The notes: generated by a model not told the origin, from the sequence alone. DNA of 15,829 nucleotides from CAZTTH01 sp964615975 (GCA_964615975.1 CAZTTH010000068.1:1-15829), one strand, 5' to 3'. Positions 6,528 to 15,759 are shown, counted from the first letter of the stretch. Numbers and translations: made by a program.

Positions 6528-8468
6528 TTAATTCACTGGAGCATCAAGCGACTCGCGCACTTTGCGCAACAGCATTTCGGGATAAAACGGTTTTTGCAGG
6601 TAGACACCACCGGTGTCCAAGATATTTTCCATAAGGGGATTGTCCGCATAACCGGAGATATACATGAATTTCATCTCGGGACGCAGGAGGACCAGACGTT
6701 TTACCAGTTCGGGACCGCTCATCTTCGGCATGACAACATCGGTAATCATCAGATCAATTTGGCTCTGGTGCTGTTCACAGATCAGAAAGGCCTCGCCGCC
6801 GTTGCGCGCTTCGATCACGGTATAGCCATGGCTTTGGAGAATTTCGCGGGTGATGGCGCGAACCTTGTCTTCGTCCTCTACGAGCAATATCGTCTCGTTC
6901 CCCAAGAGTTTGCAGGTTGAAAAAATCCCCGATTTAACTGTTTCGATCGGCTCATCGCCGCACGGCAGATACACGGTGAAGGTGGCGCCGCACTCGGGCT
7001 CGCTGTCAACCCAGATATACCCTTTGTTCTGCTTGACTATTCCGAATACTGACGCGAGTCCCAGACCGGTCCCTTTCCCCAGCTCCTTGGTGGTAAAAAA
7101 AGGTTCGAATATGCGAGATTTTATTGCCGCGTTCATGCCACAACCGGTGTCCGATACCATCAACTTGACGTAAGGTCCAGGGATGATTTGATCATTGGTA
7201 TAAGATAATACTCCATCGCTTTGGACATGACTGGTCGCGACCGTGAGCGTGCCGCCGCGCGGCATCGCATCGCGGGCATTAATCACCAGATTCATCAGGA
7301 GTTGCTCCAACTGGCCGGAATCAGCATTTACAGAACCCAGTCCCGGCTTGAGAACCAGACACAGGTTGATGTGTTCACCAATCATGCGCTGGAGCATCTT
7401 TTGCGATTCCTCAATGAGCGCATTCAAATCAATGTTTACTGTTTGCACGATTTGTTTGCGACTGAAGGCCAACAATTGACGGGTAAGGTTGGCGGACCGA
7501 TTTCCGGCATCGCGTATCTGTTCGACGTAAGTGTATAAAGGATCGTCTTTTCGGATCTTCTTCAACGCCAGATCGCTGAAGCCGATGATGACGGCCAGCA
7601 TATTGTTAAAATCATGCGCCACGCCGCCGGCAAGCTGGCCAATGGCTTCCATCTTTTGGGATTGATTATAGCGTTCTTCCAATTCCTTGAGCTCCGTGAT
7701 ATCCTCGGCGATCCCGGCAATGCGGTAAATGGTTCCGGATGAATCGCGAACCGGGAAGGCGCGATCCCGGATCCAACGACGTACGCCGTCCGGCCTCAAG
7801 ATCCGGTAAACTTCGTTGTATTCCCCGGAAATTTGTTTGGTTTTGGCGGCTTCAATGACGCGGTTGCGATCATCAGGGTGGATGGCCTCAATCCAGTCGA
7901 GCGGGGACGCATAAATACTCTCAAGCGAACGCCCCCAGATCTCCCGGTAAACCGGACTGATATAAATCATCTCAGTTTTGGTGATATCAGTCATCCAGAA
8001 AACTTCACGGATGTTCTCCGCCAGTTGTCGGAAACGCTCCTCGCTCTGGCACAACGCGCCAAGTGCCTGCTGGCTTATCGCTTTAAGGCGGGTTTTCTCC
8101 AATACCGTGTTGATGGTCAGGGGCAGGCGGCGGAGATGTTGGGGGGTTTTGATGACGTAATCCGCCGCGCCGCGCTTCATGGCTTCGATCGCGATCTCTT
8201 CCGAGCCGGTGCCGGTGACAATCACCACCGGCAGATACGGGTCTTTCTCGTGGACGGCATCGATGACCTGCAGCCCCTCGAAACCAAGGATATTGAAGTC
8301 GCTCAATACCAGATCATAATCGGTTTCATTGAAGCGCGCTTCGAATTCGGCGCGGGAGGCGACCTCGAAGACTTGAAATCCACTCTGTTCCTTCTCCAAG
8401 GCATCACGCACCAAGGCACGATCCAGCGGATAATCATCGATATAAAAAACGCGAATAGGATTGTTCAC
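6528..8468 (-). CDS. Hybrid sensor histidine kinase (REC-PAS-HisKA-HATPase-REC)
   Basis: A 646-residue cytoplasmic hybrid kinase with no membrane segment. Order: receiver 1 (about 4-120; acidic pair 11-12, phospho-acceptor Asp57 in LVLSDFNILG, Thr85, Lys107); PAS_3-type domain (about 143-262); HisKA with GVAHDFNNML (His285); HATPase with N-box Asn397, G1 box SDTGCGM and G2 box GKGTGLGLA; receiver 2 (about 525-640; ILLVEDED, Asp577 in MITDVVMP, Lys626). All catalytic residues needed for phosphotransfer are present. The start is chosen as GTG 8468: GGAG lies eight bases upstream and the codon is two bases after the receiver gene's stop. A TTG at 8507 would only add residues overlapping that gene. 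The N-terminal receiver lets it be fed by an upstream kinase, plausibly the one two genes before. No HPt or output domain follows. Confidence 0.93.
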   Translation of the reverse strand: MNNPIRVFYIDDYPLDRALVRDALEKEQSGFQVFEVASRAEFEARFNETDYDLVLSDFNILGFEGLQVIDAVHEKDPYLPVVIVTGTGSEEIAIEAMKRGAADYVIKTPQHLRRLPLTINTVLEKTRLKAISQQALGALCQSEERFRQLAENIREVFWMTDITKTEMIYISPVYREIWGRSLESIYASPLDWIEAIHPDDRNRVIEAAKTKQISGEYNEVYRILRPDGVRRWIRDRAFPVRDSSGTIYRIAGIAEDITELKELEERYNQSQKMEAIGQLAGGVAHDFNNMLAVIIGFSDLALKKIRKDDPLYTYVEQIRDAGNRSANLTRQLLAFSRKQIVQTVNIDLNALIEESQKMLQRMIGEHINLCLVLKPGLGSVNADSGQLEQLLMNLVINARDAMPRGGTLTVATSHVQSDGVLSYTNDQIIPGPYVKLMVSDTGCGMNAAIKSRIFEPFFTTKELGKGTGLGLASVFGIVKQNKGYIWVDSEPECGATFTVYLPCGDEPIETVKSGIFSTCKLLGNETILLVEDEDKVRAITREILQSHGYTVIEARNGGEAFLICEQHQSQIDLMITDVVMPKMSGPELVKRLVLLRPEMKFMYISGYADNPLMENILDTGGVYLQKPFYPEMLLRKVRESLDAPVN

Positions 8469-8470
8469 AA

Positions 8471-8914
8471 TTAGTTCTCCGGCGGTGCCAGGTTGAGTTT
8501 TAACCAATAATTTTCGATCTGTCGCACGACGCTGATAAAACCATCGTATGAAACCGGCTTGACCAGATAACTGTTGGCGCCACCATCATAAGACTGAGCG
8601 CGGTCGACTTCTTCTTCCGAGGAGGTCAGGATGATAACCGGCAGGCGTTTGAGAATGGGGGTGGTCTTGATCGTGCGCAGGACCTCAAATCCATCAATAC
8701 CGGGTAATTTCAGGTCGAGGAGAATGAGGTTGGGGGAAGGATAGGTTTCACGTTCCTTGAAATGGTGGCGACCCAAAAGATAGTCGAGCGCTTCTTCGCC
8801 CGTGACCGCGACCTGAATCGTGTCGCCAACCTGCGCATCCCTGAAGGCATTCAAGGTCAATTCCCGATCCATGAGATTGTCTTCAACCAAAAGTATATGT
8901 GCCGGTTTGTCCAT
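8471..8914 (-). CDS. Single-domain response regulator, Rcp1/CheY-like
   Basis: A 147-residue receiver with no output domain. Key residues: Glu11-Asp12 in LLVEDN, phospho-acceptor Asp67 in LILLDLKLPGIDG, Thr97 in VIILTSS, and Lys119 in YLVKP. The long loop with GRHHFKERETYPSPNLILLD is typical of Rcp1-type regulators that pair with phytochrome-like kinases. That fits the upstream kinase, whose H-box (SYSVSHDLRAPLRAI) is of the same class. ATG 8914 has GGAG six bases upstream, lying inside the end of the kinase gene; the kinase stop is three bases before the ATG and the hybrid kinase starts two bases after this gene's stop, so coupled translation is likely. It probably receives phosphate from the large kinase and relays it; direct evidence is lacking. 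Confidence 0.94.
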   Translation of the reverse strand: MDKPAHILLVEDNLMDRELTLNAFRDAQVGDTIQVAVTGEEALDYLLGRHHFKERETYPSPNLILLDLKLPGIDGFEVLRTIKTTPILKRLPVIILTSSEEEVDRAQSYDGGANSYLVKPVSYDGFISVVRQIENYWLKLNLAPPEN

Positions 8915-8917
8915 CGT

Positions 8918-11900
8918 TTACTCCATTGGCAGTTGAATAAAAAAAACGCTGCCTTCCCCTACCTTTGATTCCACCCAGACTCTGCCACCCAACAATTCCA
9001 CGGCCTTTTTGACCGTTGCCAGTCCAATGCCGGTGCCGGGATATTGCTCAATACTGTGCAGCCGTTGAAAGACATTGAAGATTTTTTTATGATGTTCAAT
9101 GGGGATGCCGATCCCGTTATCTCTGATCTGGACTATCACCTCATGCTTTTCAGTTTTATAAGTTATTTCTATGGACGGCGGCAGGTTGGCCTGGCAATAA
9201 GTGACGGCGTTTTCCAGCAGATTGGTGAAGATCTGACTCAATAACGTTCTGTCACCTGTTACTACCGGCAATCCTGCAATAATGTTGACTGACCCATGCA
9301 ATTCGTCAAGACGAATTTGTAAATCTCTGGTAATCTCCCCCAGTACATCGGCGAGGGCGACAGGCTGGCGATGAATAGCTGTCCGCCCGAGACGGGAATA
9401 CTTCAACAGATCACCGATCAGTTGTTCCATCCGCTCGCTGGCCTGCACGATGTAGTCGAAGTAATGCTGGCCTTCATCATTCAGGCTGGGACGATGACGG
9501 CGGGCGATGATCTCGGCAAAACCGCTGATGGCGCGCAGAGGGGCACGCAGGTCGTGTGAGACGGAATAAGAGAATGCTTCAAGTTCCTGATTGGCGGTTG
9601 AGAGCTGGTTGGTGCGCTCGGCAACCCGCAGTTCAAGAGTGGTGGCATGATTGCGGATTTCCTCCAGCAACCGGACGTTATGAATGGCAATCGATATTTG
9701 CGCCGCAATGGTCTCCAAAACGCGTTGATCCGATTCGCCATAGGCATCCATTTGGATGGCTTCGACATTGATCACGCCGATGGTTCTCTTCTCAATCTTT
9801 AAGGGCACGCATAACACTGAACGAATGTTTTCTCTTATCGGAATATAGCGTTTATCTTTCTGAACATCGCCGAGCCGAACGCTCACGCCCTGCTGTGCCA
9901 CCCAGCCGGTGATGCCGGTACCAATTTTTATTTTGTGCAATGCCATGGAGTCGGGTTTTGATATTCCTTTTGCAGTGATCTGGTCGCGATCGCTGTAAGT
10001 GAACGGGATTAACATATTCAACTCCTCATCGACGAGGAGGATCTCGCTGAATTCGAACGCGAACAAATCCCTGATGATATGGATTAACTGATTCGCCAGT
10101 TCTTCCGGTGAGTACAGTGCCTGCAAACGCTGGCCGGCAAAATAAATCGCGTTCAATTCACTTTCACGTCGTTTCGTGGCGGTGATATCAATCAGCGTGC
10201 CGATAAATTCCGTGACAACTCCCTGCTCGTCACGCACCGGCACGATCTCTCCATGCGTCCAAACGATGCTGCCATCGGGGTGGACCCAACGATAATCTTC
10301 GCTGAATGAAGCGCCATTATTCACCGTGTTCACCCATTGGTCAGTAACCCGCTTGCGGTCATCGGGATGGATGATTGGGACCCAATCTAGACCGAGCGCT
10401 GCCTCTGCCGGGATGCCCACAATCTGTGCACAGCGCTCATTGATATAAATCGCATTTCCCTGCGTGTCATCAAGGAATATTCCCATCGGTGAAAATTCGG
10501 TCAGGGTGCGGAATTTTTTCTCGCTTTCTATGAGTTTGACTTCTGCCTGTTTACGCTCGGTGATGTCCTGGGTTGTCCCCAGCAGGAATGTGACCCCATC
10601 ACGAATTTGAACTTCCACCATACTGATAAAATGCCGCGACAGCTCTTTTTCGGGGTTGCCGCGGTATTCAATCCGACTGCCCTGACCCGTCTGCTGCATC
10701 TTGACATGGGTGTCGATGACCGATTGTCGGTCCTCGGGGTGGATCAACTCGATAAACTCATTAAACGCCGGTGTTCCCCGAGCCGGATCGCGCTGGAATA
10801 ATGTATACATCTCATTTGACCACCAGCCTGTTTGTTGAAGTGTATCGAACTCCCAACTGCCAAGTTTGGCCCGATGTTCGGCTTGTTCCAGGCTTTGTTT
10901 GATGCGGATCAACTCGGATTCTTCCTGTTTGCGCACCGTAATATCCAGATGGCATCCCATCATTCGAATGGCTTTATTATTCGCATCACGGATAACCTCA
11001 CCGCGGGCATAAATCCAGCGATATGAATGATCCTTGTGACGCATGCGAAATTCCGCCTCAAATGTTCCTCGCTTTCGGGCGAGATAATCGCGGATTTTTT
11101 CCTGAGCATTAGGCAGGTCATCAGGATGAACCCGGCTCTGCCATTCACTGAATTCATTGCTGATTTCATGCTCCTCGTAACCGAGCTGGCTTTTCCATTC
11201 ACGTGAGTAGGATACCAGATTGGTTTCCAGATTCCAGTCCCACATACCGATATTGGATGCCTTGATGGTGAAGCGAAGCCGTTCGGCATTTTCCTTAAGG
11301 GTGATTTCCGCCCGCTTGCTCTCCGTGATGTCCCGGGTGATGCCGATCAGGGCTATGATTTGGCCCGTTGTGTCTCGCAAGGGACTGGCATGAGTCTCGA
11401 GCCAGCGATGATTGCCCTTGAGGCTGACAATTTGAAACTCAAGGGTGTCAGATTCACCACTGAATACTTTCGCGGTAAGTTCGATAAATGCCTGGCGATC
11501 TTCCTCGACCACCAGGGGATAGACACATTGGTTCTTGACCTTTTGGAAGGAATCCGCTTCCACCATCCGCAATCCGGCAAGGTTCATTTCCTGTACACAA
11601 CCATCGGCATTTAAGATTTTTACGCATTCTGGTTCGGTCGCGATGATGGTGCGCAAGCGTTCTTCACTCGCGGATAACGCGATCTCCGCCTTTTTACGTT
11701 GGGTGATCTCATGAAAGAAGATGGTGATGCCATTCTCGGAGGGATAGATATGGTTCTCAAACCAGCGATCCCAGGGCGGATAATAGTCCTCGAGGAAAAC
11801 GAATTTCCGCTCGGCCATGGCAGTCTCATAGGCGCGCTGGAAGGGTTGACCAACTCCTTCAGGAAATTCCGTCCAGATCTGTTTGCCAATCAAATCTTCT

Positions 11901-14900
11901 GGCTGCCGCTGAAAGATTTCACCCGCACGGGCGTTGACATAGGTGTAGCGCCATTCTTTATCCAAAGCTACAAACGCGTCCGTGACGCTTTCGAGAAGTC
12001 TGACAAGCTGGGCACGAGTTTGTTCGGCATCGACCCGGGCCGCTTGTTCCTTTTCGAGCAGGTGCACGCGCTCCAGCTCCGCTTGTTTGCGCTCGGTGAT
12101 GTCCCGCACGGTGCCGACCATGCGCAGCGGGTGATTTTCACGGTCACAAACCAGATCTCCCTGCCCTGAGAGTAATCGAATCTCGCCGCCTGGCTGGATG
12201 ATGCGAAACTCGATATCTTTCGGTTTATCTCCCTTCACGCAGGCGTCTTTCCATCCCGTAATGATGGGGAGGTCATCCGGATGAATCAGATTGAAAGATG
12301 CTTCCAGATCAATGGCGCTGCTGTCCGGCGACAGTCCATGGATGCGGTAGGTCTCCTCGGTCCACGTGATTGCATCGGTTGCCAACTCCCACGACCACCC
12401 CCCAATATGGGCGATCCGCTGTGATTCGGAGAGCAGTTGTTCTTTTTCAATCGATGCCTGTTCAGCCAGTTTCCGTTCGGTAATATCATGAAAGAATAAT
12501 GAAAGTCCGTCCTTGACGGGATAGATGCGAACTTCAATCCAACTTTCTAATGGAGGATAATAATCCTCAATAAACATGAATTGCTGCTCCCTCATCGCGC
12601 GTTCATAGGTAAGTTGAAATCGCGAGCCGATCGCCTCGGGAAATTCATCCCAGATATATTTACCGAGCAGATCTTCGGGTTGGCGGCGCGTGATTTTGCC
12701 GGCCTGCTTGTTGACGTAGGTGAAGCGCCAGTTTTTATCCAACGCAATAAAACCGTCGCTGATGCTTTCAAGGATATTGACAACCTGCGCTCTGGACTGT
12801 TCGGCTTCATTGCGTGCGGTCCGCTCTAGTATAAGTAACTGCTCACGATCCTGCTCAACCTCCTTGCGTTCAGTAATATCGATATGACAGCCGAGTACCC
12901 GGACTACATTGGCATTGGAGTCTCGATGGACATTACACTGTGCGTAAATCCAGCGATATGTGCCATTTTTATGGCGCATACGAAATTCTGCCCTGATTGC
13001 CTTATCCGGCTGGGCGAGAAATAGGTGTATTTGTGTCAGAGTTCCGGGTAGGTCCTCAGGATGGACGCGGCTTTCCCATTCACTGAATTCAGTTCCGATC
13101 TCATGATCTGCGTACCCAAGCTGGCTTTTCCATTCCCGCGAATAGGATACTCGATTTGTCTGCAGGTCCCAATCCCACAGGCCAATGTTGGAGGATTGGA
13201 TGGCGAGCTCCAGCCATTTGCTGCTTTCCTGGAGTGCTGCCTCGGACAACTTCCACTCGGTGATGTCGATTACACAGGTAATGTAATGGGGCTCTCCATG
13301 CAGAGTGATTGTTTCGGAGGAAATCAGCAACTGTCTGTCCATTCCGGTTTTGGTTTTGAATGGGACTTCAACATTGCGGATGATGCCTTTTTCATGCAGT
13401 ACCGCGAGGAGATGCTGGCGGGATTCGACGGTCAACATTTCCAGTTCAATTGATGAGTGGCCACAAACTTCTTCACGGGTAAAACCTGATAACAAAGCAA
13501 AGGAGTCATTGATGTCTACAATCAGTCCATCCCTTATCCGGGTAATGGTGAAACCAACCGGGCTCGCGTGAAACGCGGTGCTGAATTGTTCATGGCTTTC
13601 ACGCAATGCCGCTTCAGATCGTTTCTTATCCGTTATGTCAACGACCATTCCGACATGGCCAAGCAACTTTTCCTGATCATAAACCGGCGCGGTCGACACC
13701 TCCCACCACACGATCGTGCCATCTTCATGAAGGTATCTGCCCCGCCCCTGATAATTTCTCCCCGCCGCCATCGCGGTTTTCCAATCATTCATGACCTGTT
13801 CGCGGTCCTCGGGATGAATTGCCTTGATCCATTTCGTTCCCATCGTATCATCCCACGACAGGCCGGTCATTCGCAGATCGGCGGGATTGCCGTAGGTGAC
13901 ATTGCCATCCGGAGCCATGAGGAAAATTCCTATTGGCGATGATTCGACAATCGCGCGGAATTTCGCCTCACTCTGACGCAGTTTTTCTTCATTATCCACG
14001 CGCTCGGTGACATCGACGGCAATGCCGATTTTCTGCTTGAGTGTCCCATCTAAATTGCGCAAAAATGGGCGTTCATAGCTGTGCAGGTGAACCCAGTGAC
14101 CATCGCCATGCTGCATGCGATATTCAAATTCAAGGGTGTCCTCGTCTCTGGCTTGCAGTACCTGAGACTGGAAGGTAATCACCGCCGGCAGATCATCGGG
14201 ATGAACTAAACGAGCAAAAATGTCTGTCCCCATTGCCAATATTTCTGCTGGTAAGTATCCCAGAATCCGTTCGATACCGTTATTTGAGTAGACATTGGTT
14301 TGGGTCTCCAGATCATAAACATAGATGATAACCGGCGCCGTATCGGCTATGGTGGTGATAATCTGTTGTTGTTCCCGCAAAAGTAGCTCCAGGCGCTTGC
14401 GTTCTGAAATGTCCCTGACAATGCCCTCCAACTTCTTGCCGCCGATCATCTTCGCGCTCACTTCCACTGATAGCGTATGCCCATCCTTATGGCGCAGGTT
14501 CCTTTCGACCAACAGAATTTTACCTGCCTTTAATTCCTCCAAGCGCAAGGGATCAGGGTTGAGAGCGGGGGGCGCCAGGTCGCGGATATTGAGGCGCAGG
14601 ATTTCATCATGGGTATATCCCAACATCCGGCATCCACTCTCGTTTACATCGATATAATTCCCCTCCAGATCGGAAATAAAAATCCCGTCGGACGCCTGTT
14701 GAATAAGCATATCCCGTTCGGCCGAGTATTCTGTGAAGACCATCCCCAGTTTATGGGTGATTACACCAATGAATAATATCAGAAACGATCGGGCGCCGAC
14801 AACAACCAGCGGGATCATTTTGCCGGTGGTGGAAAAGGGAAACAACAGTAGATAACTCATAGCCAGAATAAATGGAACAAGCAATCCCAGGCGGCGCGGG

Positions 14901-15217
14901 AGGACAATCGGGTAAATCGCCACGATGACAAAATACCAGAGCAGGAAGTAGCTGTTGACGCCGCCGGTCAAATACAACAAGATGGTGCTGATGAGTGCCA
15001 GGCTAACAGCGCGGAATTCGGTGGTATTGATTGGATTTTGCCTGCCGGTGCAGCCGGTGATCCCCAGGGTCAGGGTCAAGCCAACCAAAGCCCATGCCCA
15101 GGGGGTGCCGCCCAGGGAGATCAGCATGAGGGTTCCATGCGCCCCAAGCAGGAAGGGGGTATACGATTCAAGTCGTGCCAACTGCTCATGAATTGGACTG
15201 AATCGATTGTTATTCAT
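8918..15217 (-). CDS. Giant membrane multi-PAS/GAF sensor histidine kinase
   Basis: A 2099-residue kinase. Residues 1-165 hold about six hydrophobic helices (near 20-36, 39-57, 70-84, 88-106, 109-128, 134-157) of no recognised sensor family. Then come twelve PAS domains, most ending in a DIT(E)-type motif: about 168-275, 283-407, 411-535, 540-658, 664-786, 805-917, 928-1046, 1068-1177, 1181-1303, 1310-1430, 1440-1558 and 1562-1684. A GAF domain follows (1690-1850), then HisKA (His1888 in SVSHDLRAPL) and HATPase (Asn1999/Asn2003, DNGIGIP 2033-2039, GTGIGLA 2061-2067). There is no receiver domain. I see no LOV cysteine motif (NCRFLQ), so no flavin photosensor is evident; the ligands are unknown. 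Several PAS domains are close duplicates of one another. ATG 15217 has AGGA about ten bases upstream. It is the first gene of a three-gene operon. Confidence 0.94.
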   Translation of the reverse strand: MNNNRFSPIHEQLARLESYTPFLLGAHGTLMLISLGGTPWAWALVGLTLTLGITGCTGRQNPINTTEFRAVSLALISTILLYLTGGVNSYFLLWYFVIVAIYPIVLPRRLGLLVPFILAMSYLLLFPFSTTGKMIPLVVVGARSFLILFIGVITHKLGMVFTEYSAERDMLIQQASDGIFISDLEGNYIDVNESGCRMLGYTHDEILRLNIRDLAPPALNPDPLRLEELKAGKILLVERNLRHKDGHTLSVEVSAKMIGGKKLEGIVRDISERKRLELLLREQQQIITTIADTAPVIIYVYDLETQTNVYSNNGIERILGYLPAEILAMGTDIFARLVHPDDLPAVITFQSQVLQARDEDTLEFEYRMQHGDGHWVHLHSYERPFLRNLDGTLKQKIGIAVDVTERVDNEEKLRQSEAKFRAIVESSPIGIFLMAPDGNVTYGNPADLRMTGLSWDDTMGTKWIKAIHPEDREQVMNDWKTAMAAGRNYQGRGRYLHEDGTIVWWEVSTAPVYDQEKLLGHVGMVVDITDKKRSEAALRESHEQFSTAFHASPVGFTITRIRDGLIVDINDSFALLSGFTREEVCGHSSIELEMLTVESRQHLLAVLHEKGIIRNVEVPFKTKTGMDRQLLISSETITLHGEPHYITCVIDITEWKLSEAALQESSKWLELAIQSSNIGLWDWDLQTNRVSYSREWKSQLGYADHEIGTEFSEWESRVHPEDLPGTLTQIHLFLAQPDKAIRAEFRMRHKNGTYRWIYAQCNVHRDSNANVVRVLGCHIDITERKEVEQDREQLLILERTARNEAEQSRAQVVNILESISDGFIALDKNWRFTYVNKQAGKITRRQPEDLLGKYIWDEFPEAIGSRFQLTYERAMREQQFMFIEDYYPPLESWIEVRIYPVKDGLSLFFHDITERKLAEQASIEKEQLLSESQRIAHIGGWSWELATDAITWTEETYRIHGLSPDSSAIDLEASFNLIHPDDLPIITGWKDACVKGDKPKDIEFRIIQPGGEIRLLSGQGDLVCDRENHPLRMVGTVRDITERKQAELERVHLLEKEQAARVDAEQTRAQLVRLLESVTDAFVALDKEWRYTYVNARAGEIFQRQPEDLIGKQIWTEFPEGVGQPFQRAYETAMAERKFVFLEDYYPPWDRWFENHIYPSENGITIFFHEITQRKKAEIALSASEERLRTIIATEPECVKILNADGCVQEMNLAGLRMVEADSFQKVKNQCVYPLVVEEDRQAFIELTAKVFSGESDTLEFQIVSLKGNHRWLETHASPLRDTTGQIIALIGITRDITESKRAEITLKENAERLRFTIKASNIGMWDWNLETNLVSYSREWKSQLGYEEHEISNEFSEWQSRVHPDDLPNAQEKIRDYLARKRGTFEAEFRMRHKDHSYRWIYARGEVIRDANNKAIRMMGCHLDITVRKQEESELIRIKQSLEQAEHRAKLGSWEFDTLQQTGWWSNEMYTLFQRDPARGTPAFNEFIELIHPEDRQSVIDTHVKMQQTGQGSRIEYRGNPEKELSRHFISMVEVQIRDGVTFLLGTTQDITERKQAEVKLIESEKKFRTLTEFSPMGIFLDDTQGNAIYINERCAQIVGIPAEAALGLDWVPIIHPDDRKRVTDQWVNTVNNGASFSEDYRWVHPDGSIVWTHGEIVPVRDEQGVVTEFIGTLIDITATKRRESELNAIYFAGQRLQALYSPEELANQLIHIIRDLFAFEFSEILLVDEELNMLIPFTYSDRDQITAKGISKPDSMALHKIKIGTGITGWVAQQGVSVRLGDVQKDKRYIPIRENIRSVLCVPLKIEKRTIGVINVEAIQMDAYGESDQRVLETIAAQISIAIHNVRLLEEIRNHATTLELRVAERTNQLSTANQELEAFSYSVSHDLRAPLRAISGFAEIIARRHRPSLNDEGQHYFDYIVQASERMEQLIGDLLKYSRLGRTAIHRQPVALADVLGEITRDLQIRLDELHGSVNIIAGLPVVTGDRTLLSQIFTNLLENAVTYCQANLPPSIEITYKTEKHEVIVQIRDNGIGIPIEHHKKIFNVFQRLHSIEQYPGTGIGLATVKKAVELLGGRVWVESKVGEGSVFFIQLPME

Positions 15218-15341
15218 ACTTCTATTCCTAACGAGTCGTCACCAAATGTGATGCGTGATTCAAGGTGAAACGATTAAATGTAATCTAGCTATTGAGCCTA
15301 CAAATCAATTTAACCACACCCGCCGATTGTTCAAATTCAGG

Positions 15342-15368
15342 CCCGCCAAGGCGGGGTGCGTGTTTAGC
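15342..15368 (+). repeat. Hairpin plus GTRYGTGTTTAGC module, copy 1
   Basis: A perfect hairpin CCCGCC-AA-GGCGGG (15342-15355) is followed directly by GTGC and then GTGTTTAGC (15360-15368). The 13-bp tail is the same motif as the ends of the element at 18-143. A second hairpin-plus-motif module in the same orientation lies at 15760-15787. Confidence 0.6.
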
Positions 15369-15398
15369 GACGCATGGAATTCCTCATATGTGGTTAGC

Positions 15399-15475
15399 TT
15401 GTTCGTAAGCCACGAATAGTGGCGTTCTTCCATAGGCAATGAGTCACACGGCACTAGTCGTGCCTTACGAACGAA
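15399..15475. repeat. Inverted pair of 25-bp hairpin units with compensating changes
   Basis: Unit A (15401-15425, plus) and unit B (15448-15472, minus) match at 22 of 25 positions, both starting GTTCGTAAG. Each has a 5-bp stem around a 5-base loop: GCCAC/GTGGC at 15409-15423 and, on the minus strand, GGCAC/GTGCC at 15450-15464. Two of the three differences are opposite each other in the stem (C-G in one, G-C in the other), so pairing is kept; the third is in the loop. Confidence 0.65.
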
Positions 15476-15540
15476 TGTCACTAATGCAACAACTTGTATC
15501 TAACGTTAACCCGCTCAATCCCCTGGCGGGATGCTTGAAG

Positions 15541-15750
15541 GTAGCCCGCCAATTTAATTGGCGGGAATCACGGCCGCCGCCCCCGCCGCCGTCCCGCCAG
15601 GGACGGTTGAAAATCATGTGGAATAAAATCCCATTCAATTAAATCTCCCATTGGCCGACAATCTCTACCAGTGGTTCTTCCGATCGTCCCTGGCGGGACG
15701 GAAATATTTTGTCTGCATTTATTAACCCACCAAGCGAATTGGTGGGCTAC
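15541..15750. repeat. Nested inverted repeat, about 210 bp
   Basis: The outer arms are hairpin units beginning GTAGCCC at 15541-15566 (plus) and 15725-15750 (minus). The inner arms are a perfect 16-bp inverted repeat, CGTCCCGCCAGGGACG at 15590-15605 and its reverse complement at 15685-15700. The spacing is nearly symmetric: 23 bases between outer and inner arm on the left, 24 on the right, around a 79-base centre. The outer hairpins differ by a compensated G-C to A-T stem change (CCCGCCAA/TTGGCGGG versus CCCACCAA/TTGGTGGG). No coding sequence is seen in the centre. It could be a REP/BIME-like or non-autonomous mobile element. Confidence 0.65.
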
Positions 15751-15759
15751 TTTCACATT

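Noticed and set aside
7833..8474. Plus-strand 213-codon open frame
   Set aside because: It is antisense to the hybrid kinase, whose receiver and PAS motifs are clear in the minus-strand frame.
8469..8507. TTG at 8507 as start of the hybrid kinase
   Set aside because: It overlaps the receiver gene and adds 13 residues outside the receiver fold, while GTG 8468 has a well-placed GGAG.
15218..15310. Promoter for the giant kinase (TTGATT or TTGTAG with TAGATT or TACATT on the minus strand)
   Set aside because: The candidate spacings are 15 bases and the matches are weak; no pair stands out.
15399..15750. CRISPR array
   Set aside because: The repeats are inverted, of several kinds and irregularly spaced; there are no regular spacers and no cas genes.
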